Shown here: one piece after another, positions 54,321-61,945 of the stretch
Layout: every line of letters begins with the position of its first letter
Position numbering within the stretch: the first letter of the stretch is position 1
The notes under the pieces: generated by a model
Told to the model about the DNA's origin: nothing
The model's database searches: none
Seen by the model: the letters and a program-made list of their open reading frames with translations, nothing else
Assembly (NCBI RefSeq): GCF_027920805.1
Contig: NZ_JANWOI010000001.1
Coordinates: 806,001-870,000, forward strand
DNA: 64,000 nt
From: Govania unica
GTDB taxonomy: Bacteria; Pseudomonadota; Alphaproteobacteria; Sphingomonadales; Govanellaceae
Reading direction: 5' to 3'
Position numbers and translations under genes: made by a program

Positions 54321-57020
54321 TCATTCTGGTTTGGCTTTTGCGGTTTTTTTCACCGCTGGTTTCTTTGCTGCAGTCGTTTTGGCAGCGGGCTTTTTCGCAA
54401 CGGCTTTTTTGGCTGCCGGTTTTTTGGCGGCGGTTGCTTTCGGTGCAGCTTTTGGTTTGGCTGCGGCCTTCTTCGCCGCTGGTTTCTTAGCGGCGGGCTT
54501 TCTGGCCGATTTCGTGCTTGGGCCCTTGGCGGCGCGGGCGGCGATGATCGCGAGCGCCTCATCAAGGGTCAGGGCGTCGAGATTGACGCTGGCCGGCAGG
54601 GTCGCATTGGTGGTCCCGTCGGTCACATAGGGGCCGAACCGGCCGCTCATGAGCTTGACCGGTTTGCTGGTGACCGGGCTGTCGCCGAACTGGCGCAGCG
54701 GTTCGGGGGCGCTGCGGCCGCGGCCCTTGTTGCCTTCGGCGATGACGGTGACGGCACGGTTGAGGCCGATGGTGAACACGTCCTCGGTCGATTGCAGGCT
54801 GACGAATTTGCCGTCATGGGACACATAGGGGCCGTAGCGGCCGATGGCCGTGGTGATCGGCTTGCCGCTTTCGGGATGGAGACCAACCTCACGCGGCAGG
54901 GACAGGAGGGCGATGGCCTTGTCAAAATCGACATTTTCAAGCGGCACGTCACGCGGGATGGAGGCGCGTTTCGGCTTGTCGCCCTCGCCAAGCTGGATAT
55001 AGGGTCCGAAGCGGCCGGTGCGGATGGTGACGTCAAGACCGCTTGCAGGGTCGGTGCCGATAAGCTTCGGCCCTTCGGCGAGTTCGTCGCCGCCCGTGGC
55101 GCTGTCGGCCATCTGCCGGGTATAGCGGCATTCGGGATAGTTCGAGCAGCCGATGAAGGCCCCGAACTTGCCGATCTTGAGGCTGAGGGAGCCGACGTTG
55201 CAGGTCGGGCAGCTGCGGGGATCGCGGCCGTCTTCCGTCGGGCGGAAGATGAAGGGGGCCAGCAGATCGTTCAGCTTGTCGAGCACTTCGGTGACGCGCA
55301 AATCCTTGGTGGCCTCGACAGAAGCCGAGAAATCGCTCCAGAATGCACGCAAAACTTCTTTCCAGCCGATGGTGCCGGCGGAAATCTCGTCGAGCTTTTC
55401 TTCAAGGCTGGCGGTGAAGTCATATTCCACATAGCGGCGGAAGAAGCTTTCGAGGAAGGCGGTGACAAGCCGTCCCTTGTCCTCGGCGATGAAGCGGTTC
55501 TTGTCCATGCGCACATAGCTGCGGTCGCGCAGAACCTGCAGCACGGAGGCATATGTGGAGGGACGGCCGATGCCGAGCTCTTCCATCTTTTTGACCAGCG
55601 AAGCTTCGGAATAACGCGGCGGCGGCTCGGTGAAATGCTGTTCGGGGCGGACGTCGCGGGTGGCGAGATCCATGCCTGATGTGAGCGCCGGCAGGATGTT
55701 CGCATCCTCGTCTTCCCCGGCGTCGTCGCGGCCTTCCTGATAGAGCTTGAGGAAGCCATCGAATTTCTGCACCGACCCGGTGGCGCGGAGCGCGACCTTA
55801 TTGTCGACGGAGCGGATATCGGCGCTGGTGCGTTCAAAGACGGCGGCTTCCATCTGGCTTGCGATGGTGCGCTTCCAGATCAGGTCATAGAGCTTCAGCT
55901 GCTCGTCCGTCAGCATGCCGGCCAGGGACTCGGGCTTGCGATGAAGGTCCGTCGGGCGGATGGCTTCATGGGCTTCCTGCGCGTTCTTGGCCTTGGCTTT
56001 ATATTCGCGCGGGCTTGGCGGCAGGTAGTTTTTGCCGAAATTCTGTTCGATGGCGTCGCGGCAGGAGGCCAGAGCCTCGGCGGCGATGGACACCCCGTCG
56101 GTTCGCATATAGGTGATGAGACCGACGGTTTCGCCGCCGATATCAAGGCCTTCATAAAGTTTCTGGGCGACCTGCATGGTCCGGGTGGCGCTGAAGCCGA
56201 GCTTGCGCGAGGCTTCCTGTTGCAGGGTCGAGGTGGTGAAGGGCGGTTGCGGGAAGCGGCGGGCCGGTTTGCTTTCCACCTGGGCCACATGGAAGACGCT
56301 TTGGGCGATGCGGGCCCGGGCCTCATCGGCCGATCCGGCGTTTCCAAGGGTGAATTTCTCAAGCTTCTTGCCGTCAAGCTCCACCAGGCGAGCGGTCAGG
56401 GCGGCCTGTTCGGGTGTCGTCATATCGACGAGCACGGTCCAGTATTCCTGAGCGACGAAGGTCTCGATCTCAAGCTCGCGGTCACAGACGAGACGGAGCG
56501 ACACCGACTGCACCCGACCGGCTGAGCGGGCGCCCGGCAGCTTGCGCCACAGCACCGGCGACAGGGTGAAGCCCACAAGATAATCAAGGGCGCGGCGGGC
56601 CAGATAGGCGTCCACCAGCTCGATATCGATATCCCGCGGGTTGTCGATGCCCTTCAGAATGGCTGATTTGGTGATTTCGTTAAAGACGACACGCTTGGTC
56701 TCGACCTTCTTCAGGACGCCCTTGGCCTGGAGGACCTCAAGCAGATGCCAGGAAATGGCCTCGCCTTCGCGATCCGGGTCAGTGGCCAGAAACAGTTTGT
56801 CGGCGCCTTTGACGGCCTTGGCGATCTCGGCCATGCGCTTCTGGCTGTCGCGATCGACTTCCCAGTCCATGGAAAAGTCTTCGTCGGGGCGCACGGAGCC
56901 GTCCTTTGACGGCAGGTCGCGGATATGGCCAAAGCTCGCCAGGACCTGATAGTCCTTGCCGAGATATTTGTTGATTGTCTTGGCCTTGGCAGGCGATTCG
57001 ACGATGACGACGTTGTTCAT
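54321..57020 (-). CDS. topA: DNA topoisomerase I
   Basis: Relaxes negative supercoils. The 899 residues have the TOPRIM domain (VIVESPAKAKTINKYLG at the N-terminus, LATDPDREGEAISWHL), the active Tyr in LITYMRTDGVS, and one recognisable Cys4 zinc finger (CPTCNVGS... CSNYPEC). Several Topo_C-like repeats (SGRFGPYVTDG, TAIGRYGPYVSHDGKFVSL) follow. The last about 65 residues are a Lys/Ala/Pro tail (repeats of AAKKPAAKK), which can bind DNA. Sits between dprA and rnr on the minus strand; the 150-base gap to dprA shows no clear promoter. Confidence 0.97.
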   Translation of the reverse strand: MNNVVIVESPAKAKTINKYLGKDYQVLASFGHIRDLPSKDGSVRPDEDFSMDWEVDRDSQKRMAEIAKAVKGADKLFLATDPDREGEAISWHLLEVLQAKGVLKKVETKRVVFNEITKSAILKGIDNPRDIDIELVDAYLARRALDYLVGFTLSPVLWRKLPGARSAGRVQSVSLRLVCDRELEIETFVAQEYWTVLVDMTTPEQAALTARLVELDGKKLEKFTLGNAGSADEARARIAQSVFHVAQVESKPARRFPQPPFTTSTLQQEASRKLGFSATRTMQVAQKLYEGLDIGGETVGLITYMRTDGVSIAAEALASCRDAIEQNFGKNYLPPSPREYKAKAKNAQEAHEAIRPTDLHRKPESLAGMLTDEQLKLYDLIWKRTIASQMEAAVFERTSADIRSVDNKVALRATGSVQKFDGFLKLYQEGRDDAGEDEDANILPALTSGMDLATRDVRPEQHFTEPPPRYSEASLVKKMEELGIGRPSTYASVLQVLRDRSYVRMDKNRFIAEDKGRLVTAFLESFFRRYVEYDFTASLEEKLDEISAGTIGWKEVLRAFWSDFSASVEATKDLRVTEVLDKLNDLLAPFIFRPTEDGRDPRSCPTCNVGSLSLKIGKFGAFIGCSNYPECRYTRQMADSATGGDELAEGPKLIGTDPASGLDVTIRTGRFGPYIQLGEGDKPKRASIPRDVPLENVDFDKAIALLSLPREVGLHPESGKPITTAIGRYGPYVSHDGKFVSLQSTEDVFTIGLNRAVTVIAEGNKGRGRSAPEPLRQFGDSPVTSKPVKLMSGRFGPYVTDGTTNATLPASVNLDALTLDEALAIIAARAAKGPSTKSARKPAAKKPAAKKAAAKPKAAPKATAAKKPAAKKAVAKKPAAKTTAAKKPAVKKTAKAKPE

Positions 57021-57171
57021 GGGGCCTCTTGTTCCGGCTCATGTTCCAGGGCTCGCCGCGCAGTGGGCGAGATTGTCTCACTTTCGCGCTTTAACATAGA
57101 AGCGCAGCTCCTGTAACCGACTTTCTTTTTTCACGGCCGGAGCAGACCGCCGGAAAATCTGGTTTTTGAGG

Positions 57172-58308
57172 TCAATCCGGCAAGCGAGACACCCGGTTGC
57201 CTGAATGACGTTCAGCCCGTCCGGCAAGTTCAAGGTCCAGTAAAACAGTGAGGACGGCCGCTGGCAACAGACCGCTTTCACGGATCAGGTCATCGATCCC
57301 GGCCGGGACGGGACCAAGAAGCTCGGTCACGATGTCGTGCGCTTCCTCAAGCAGGCTGTCGGGCAGGGCCGCTGGTGGGGCTGAGATGCCGCCATGGCCC
57401 TGGGGTTCGCGGATGCGGCGGTTGTCGAGGCTTTGCAGGGCGGCCAGAATATCGGCGGCGCTTTCGGTCAGGAGCGCGCCGTCGCGGATCAGCCGGTTCG
57501 GCCCGAGCGCCCGGGCATCAAGGGGCGATCCCGGGATGGCGAACACCTCCCGCCCCTGATCGGCGGCGCAGCGGGCGGTGATGAGCGAGCCCGATTGCAG
57601 ATTGGCCTCGACCACCAGCACCCCTCGGCTCAGTCCTGAAATAATACGGTTGCGGCGTGGAAAATGGCGCGCCTGGGGTTCGATTCCGGGCGGCAGTTCG
57701 GCCACATGGACGCCGGACTCGAGGATCTGATCATATAAAGTCTGATGTTCGCGCGGATAGACCACATCGACGCCACCGGCGAGCACGGCGGCGGTGCCGG
57801 TGGCAAGGCTTGCCGCATGGGCCGCGCCGTCGATCCCGCGGGCGAGGCCGGAGACCACCACATAGCCTGCCTGCCCAAGATCGCGGGCAATGTCGCCGGC
57901 GATTTTGCGGCCGACGGTGGAGGCGTTGCGCGCCCCGACAATGGCCAGCATGGGTTTTTGCAGCAGATGCGGGTGGCCGCGTACATAAATAAGTGGTGGG
58001 GAGTCGTCCACGGCGGCGAGCCCGCTGGGATAATCGGCCTCGCCCCAGAACAACAGCCTGGCCCCGAGCTTGCGGGCGGCCTGCATTTCGGTTTCGGCGG
58101 CGTCTGTGCTGCAGATGCGGATCTGGCGGCTCAGGCCACCACGGCGGGCCATGTGGGGGATGTGATCGAGGGCGGCGATGGCGCTGCCGCAGCGGGCGAT
58201 CAATTGGCGAAAGGTGATGGGGCCGACATTTTCGCTCCGGATCAGTCGGAGCCGTGCGAATTTTTCGTTCCGGTCGAGCGGTGCCGACGGTTGCGCCCCG
58301 AAATCCAT
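57172..58308 (-). CDS. dprA: DNA processing protein DprA
   Basis: DprA loads RecA on incoming single-stranded DNA during natural transformation, and is also common in non-competent species. From ATG 58308 (GGGGGG ribosome binding site) it has 378 residues. The Rossmann core has IVGARNASTVGRK, VVSGLARGIDGAAH, FPRRNRIISGLSRGVLVVEA, SGSLITARCAADQGREVFA and PGSPLDARALGPNRLIRDGA. A winged-helix domain closes the C-terminus. Frame upstream of this start is open but not conserved. Confidence 0.95.
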   Translation of the reverse strand: MDFGAQPSAPLDRNEKFARLRLIRSENVGPITFRQLIARCGSAIAALDHIPHMARRGGLSRQIRICSTDAAETEMQAARKLGARLLFWGEADYPSGLAAVDDSPPLIYVRGHPHLLQKPMLAIVGARNASTVGRKIAGDIARDLGQAGYVVVSGLARGIDGAAHAASLATGTAAVLAGGVDVVYPREHQTLYDQILESGVHVAELPPGIEPQARHFPRRNRIISGLSRGVLVVEANLQSGSLITARCAADQGREVFAIPGSPLDARALGPNRLIRDGALLTESAADILAALQSLDNRRIREPQGHGGISAPPAALPDSLLEEAHDIVTELLGPVPAGIDDLIRESGLLPAAVLTVLLDLELAGRAERHSGNRVSRLPD

Positions 58309-58386
58309 GCTGCCCCCCTTAATTTTATATTCGGAGTTTGGCAGAGATTTCGCGGCGGTCAACCTATGGTCGAGACGAGACTGAGG

Positions 58387-59019
58387 CTATTTCTCTTTTT
58401 TTGCGCCAATGCGTGGTTCTTCGCCGCGCAGCAGGCGGCGGATATTGTCCTCATGGCGCATGACCACAAGGAACGCGAGCGAAGCCGTCAGGATGGCGAG
58501 CGGCAGGCCGGAAAAGAGAAAGGCGAAAAACGGGCTGGCCAGCGCCGCGATCAGCGCTGCGAGCGATGAAAACCGGAACCCCGCGGCCACCAGTGCCCAG
58601 GTGAGGGCCGTGGCGATGCCGGTCGGCAGGGACAGCGCCAACAGCACGCCGAGGAAGGTGGCGACGCCCTTGCCGCCCTTGAAATGGAGCCAGATCGGAT
58701 AGAGATGGCCGATAAAGGCGGCGGCCGCGGCGAACATGCCAAGAAGCGGATGCATCATCCCGGCGAGCAAAGCCGCCGCCGCACCCTTGCCGCCATCCAG
58801 AAGCAGGGTCAACAGCGCCAGCTTTTTGTTGCCGGTGCGGAGAACATTGGTCGCGCCGATATTGCCGGAGCCGATGTTGCGGATGTCGCCAAGGCCCGCA
58901 ATATGGGTGAGCAGCAGGCCGAACGGGATCGAACCCAGCAGATAGCCGCCGATGATGGCGAGCCAGGTGGGCAGTGTTTCGGTCAGGGGACCGAGGAATT
59001 GGGGCGTGATGGGGTCCAC
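58387..59019 (-). CDS. plsY: Acyl-phosphate:glycerol-3-phosphate acyltransferase PlsY
   Basis: Membrane enzyme that makes lysophosphatidic acid, the first step of phospholipid synthesis with PlsX. It has about five to six hydrophobic helices and the motifs GYLLGSIPFGLLL, GSGNIGATNVLRTG, DGGKGAAA and KGGKGVATFLG. Start choice is between TTG 59031 and GTG 59019; GTG is preferred because GGAG lies 6 bases before it, giving 210 residues. plsX is not in the window. Confidence 0.93.
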   Translation of the reverse strand: MDPITPQFLGPLTETLPTWLAIIGGYLLGSIPFGLLLTHIAGLGDIRNIGSGNIGATNVLRTGNKKLALLTLLLDGGKGAAAALLAGMMHPLLGMFAAAAAFIGHLYPIWLHFKGGKGVATFLGVLLALSLPTGIATALTWALVAAGFRFSSLAALIAALASPFFAFLFSGLPLAILTASLAFLVVMRHEDNIRRLLRGEEPRIGAKKEK

Positions 59020-59105
59020 GCGGATCTCCAATCTTGGTCGTCATTTAAGGATGACGTTGGTTTTTCAAGATTCCGACGTTCCACAGACGCGGAAGTGACA
59101 GCATA

Positions 59106-60395
59106 TCAAGCTTGAGCGCTATAGACCACGCGGCCGCCGACCATGGTCAGCATGACCTTGCCCTGGGCTGGCTGCTCGTCGAAGGGCGTGTTCTTTGATT
59201 TGCTGCGGAAGCGGTCGGCGTCGATGCGGATGGCGAGGTCGGGATCGAACAGCACGAGGTCGGCGGGCGCGCCCACCGCAAGCCGTCCGCCCGGCAGTTT
59301 GAACAACTCCGCCGGACGTCGGGTCAGCCGGTCAATGACCTCAAGGAGCGAGAGATAGCCGTTGTGATAAAGCTCCATGGAGACCGGCAGCAACGTCTCA
59401 AGCCCGACCGCGCCAAAGGCGGCTTGGGCGAAGGGCAGGCGTTTGCTTTCGGCGTCCTGCGGATCATGGCCGCTCGCGATGACGTCGATGGTGCCGTCCT
59501 TCAGGCCTTCGATCACCGCGAGGCGGTCGTCTTCGGCGCGCAAGGGCGGGGAAATCTTGGCGAAGGTGCGATAGTCGCCGACGACCAGCTCATTGAGCGC
59601 GAAATGCGGCGGGGTGACGCCGCAGGTGATCCGGATCCCGCGGGCCTTGGCGGCGCGCACGGCAGCCAAAGACCCAGCCGCCGTCACATGGGCGAAATGG
59701 AGGCGTCCGCCGGTGGCCTCGGCCAGCCGGATGTCGCGTTCGATCATCAGCAGCTCCGCAAGCGGGGTGCTGCCTGAAAGCCCAAGCCGGGTTGACAGTT
59801 CGCCCGCGTTCATGACGCCTTTCGAGAGCGTTGGTTCTTCGGGGTGCTGGACCAGCAGGGCATCGAACATGCGGCCGTATTTCAGGATTTTCATCATGAC
59901 CGAGGCATCGGCAACCGCCGTGCGGCCATCGGTGAAGGCGACGGCCCCGGCATTGGTCAACAGACCGATCTCGGTCATTTCCTTGCCTTCGAGACGCTTG
60001 GTCGCGGCGGCCATGGGGACCACATTGACCAGCACGTCATCGCTGCGGCGGCGCGCCATATATTCCACCAGCGACACGCCGTCGATGGCCGGTTTGGTGC
60101 TTGGCATGGTGATGATGGTGGTGACACCGCCCGCCGCCGCAGACTGGCTGGCGGAGGCGAGGGTTTCTTTATGTTCGGCCCCGGGTTCGCCGACAAAGAC
60201 GCGGCTGTCGATCAGACCGGGGGCGAGGCAGTGGCCGTCGCCATCGATGACGGTCGCGCCCTCAGGCGCGTCCCCGGCGCGGATGTTGGCCCCGGCGGCG
60301 ACGATCTTGCCGTCTTCAACCACAAGCCCGCCCATGGCATCGAGCCCGCTTGCCGGATCGAGCAGGCGGACATTGACAAATACATGTGACGTCAT
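59106..60395 (-). CDS. Dihydroorotase-like protein lacking metal ligands (PyrC', likely inactive)
   Basis: Family relation is clear: [54 protein letters not shown]. However, the metal-binding HxH of active dihydroorotases (DxHVHLREPG) reads [10 protein letters not shown], and the catalytic Asp motif (TDHAPH) reads SGHDPQD. At least three key residues are changed in this 429-residue protein. Pseudomonas has a similar inactive PyrC' that only stabilises aspartate transcarbamylase. Its start overlaps the pyrB stop by four bases, which suits that role. Such variants are often annotated as pyrC in alphaproteobacteria. Confidence 0.82.
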   Translation of the reverse strand: MTSHVFVNVRLLDPASGLDAMGGLVVEDGKIVAAGANIRAGDAPEGATVIDGDGHCLAPGLIDSRVFVGEPGAEHKETLASASQSAAAGGVTTIITMPSTKPAIDGVSLVEYMARRRSDDVLVNVVPMAAATKRLEGKEMTEIGLLTNAGAVAFTDGRTAVADASVMMKILKYGRMFDALLVQHPEEPTLSKGVMNAGELSTRLGLSGSTPLAELLMIERDIRLAEATGGRLHFAHVTAAGSLAAVRAAKARGIRITCGVTPPHFALNELVVGDYRTFAKISPPLRAEDDRLAVIEGLKDGTIDVIASGHDPQDAESKRLPFAQAAFGAVGLETLLPVSMELYHNGYLSLLEVIDRLTRRPAELFKLPGGRLAVGAPADLVLFDPDLAIRIDADRFRSKSKNTPFDEQPAQGKVMLTMVGGRVVYSAQA

Positions 60396-61399
60396 TGGTC
60401 GGCCTCTGCATTGCGGGTGGCGCGGGTCAGGGCGTCGAGGCAGGCCATGCGGACGGCCACGCCCATTTCGACCTGTTCCTGAATGGCGCTTCGATTGATG
60501 TCATCGGCGACGAGGCTGTCGATCTCGACCCCCCGGTTCATGGGGCCGGGATGCATGATCAGCGCATCGGGCTTGGCCACCGACAGCTTGTCGTAATCAA
60601 GGCCGTAGAAATGAAAATACTCTCGCACGCTTGGCAGGTAGCTCGATTCCATCCGTTCAAGCTGAAGCCGCAGCATCATCACGATGTCGCAGTCCTTGAG
60701 GCCCTCGCGCATGTCATGGAAAACCTCGCAGCCGAGATGGTCGATGCTGTTCGGCAGCAGCGTCGGCGGGGCCACGAGCCGCACCCGCGCGCCCATGGTG
60801 TTGAGCAGGTGAATGTTCGACCGCGCCACCCTGCTGTGCAGGATGTCGCCGCAGATGGCCACCCTCAGCCCATCGATGCGGCCCTTGCGGCGGCGGATGG
60901 TGAGCGCGTCGAGCAGCGCCTGAGTCGGATGTTCATGCTGGCCGTCCCCGGCATTGATCACCGCGCCCGAGACCTTTTCCGACAGCAGCTTGACCGCGCC
61001 CGAGTCGGCATGGCGCACGACTAGAATATCCGGGTGCATGGCATTGAGGGTGATCGCGGTATCGAGCAGCGTCTCGCCCTTTTTCACCGAGGACGAATCC
61101 GCCTGCATATTGATCACATCGGCGCCAAGCCGCTTCGCCGCCAGCTCGAACGAGGTGCGGGTGCGAGTCGAATTCTCGAAAAAGAGGTTGATCATCGTCA
61201 GCCCCTTCAGGAGCGACTTTTTCTTATTGGTGCGCCGGTTCTGCTCGACATAGGTGTCGGCCAGATCAAGCAAGCCGGTGAGTTCGTGGGGATAAAGCCC
61301 CTCGATCCCAAGTAAATGCTTGTGCGGATAGAAAATTTCCCCGGCTGCGGATGCGCCGACGGAAGGTGAGGGCGGGGGTGTGATATGTGCTGTTGTCAT
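60392..61399 (-). CDS. pyrB: Aspartate carbamoyltransferase catalytic chain
   Basis: Catalyses the first committed step of pyrimidine synthesis. From ATG 61399 it has 335 residues with an extra N-terminal stretch of about 20 residues ([12 protein letters not shown]). The carbamoyl phosphate site [20 protein letters not shown], then the second HADSGAV and [20 protein letters not shown], and [13 protein letters not shown] are complete. No pyrI regulatory gene lies here. It overlaps the PyrC' gene (ATGA). Confidence 0.95.
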   Translation of the reverse strand: MTTAHITPPPSPSVGASAAGEIFYPHKHLLGIEGLYPHELTGLLDLADTYVEQNRRTNKKKSLLKGLTMINLFFENSTRTRTSFELAAKRLGADVINMQADSSSVKKGETLLDTAITLNAMHPDILVVRHADSGAVKLLSEKVSGAVINAGDGQHEHPTQALLDALTIRRRKGRIDGLRVAICGDILHSRVARSNIHLLNTMGARVRLVAPPTLLPNSIDHLGCEVFHDMREGLKDCDIVMMLRLQLERMESSYLPSVREYFHFYGLDYDKLSVAKPDALIMHPGPMNRGVEIDSLVADDINRSAIQEQVEMGVAVRMACLDALTRATRNAEADQ

Positions 61400-61490
61400 T
61401 AAAGAAGCATTTATAAAGATGCGGCGGGCCGCCGGCAAGGGGCGGCGCGCATTTGTTCGCATTTTGATTGGCGGGTTGGCCAGCCTGCCC

Positions 61491-61775
61491 GTCATTGCGA
61501 GGCGCTAGGCCGAAGCAATCCGGTTCTACCACCTTGTCAGGCGGGCAATGGATTACCGGGTCAAGCCCGGTAATGACAGCACATATTAAATTGTCATTGC
61601 CGGCGAGCGATAGCACCGACCTCGCGATTAATCCGCGTCCGGTAATGACAGCATTTATTAAATTGGATTGCCGGGCTTGACCCGGCAATCCAGCCTCATC
61701 ACTCCCAGAGTCTGGTCAGGGTCAGGCCCAAAGGTTCTGGGTCGCCGCGCCGCTTGCGTGACTCGCGATGACGGT
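61491..61775. repeat. Cluster of palindromic elements upstream of pyrB and the receptor gene
   Basis: Family C at 61491-61525, family A at 61548-61578, a family A derivative around 61592-61650, family A again at 61664-61692 and a diverged family D at about 61736-61775. They fill most of the divergent gap 61400-61945. No gene was recognised here. Confidence 0.85.
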
Positions 61776-61806
61776 TAGGGGATGAAATCCGTGCAAAATT
61801 AATATT

Positions 61807-61825
61807 GCGAATGATTTTCATCCGC
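61807..61825 (+). promoter_or_regulatory. Fur-like box upstream of the TonB receptor gene
   Basis: GCGAATGATTTTCATCCGC matches the classic 19-base Fur box at 12 positions, including the core AATGAT and TCAT. It lies 120 bases before the receptor start. An iron-response site (Fur, or another alphaproteobacterial iron regulator) is likely. Confidence 0.6.
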
Positions 61826-61945
61826 ATTATCGTCCGCCTCAATGTGAATCGCAAATGCAAACCATTAGCAAAATGGATGTGCTGCAGATCACAGCAAGAT
61901 TTTGGTCACATAAAAACAATGACTTGTATGAAAAGGGATAAGCAA

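Noticed and set aside
54015-55679. A 554-codon plus-strand frame across rnr and topA
   Set aside because: Antisense to both genes; the Phe/Ala/Gly-rich part is just the reverse reading of the Lys/Ala tail of TopA.
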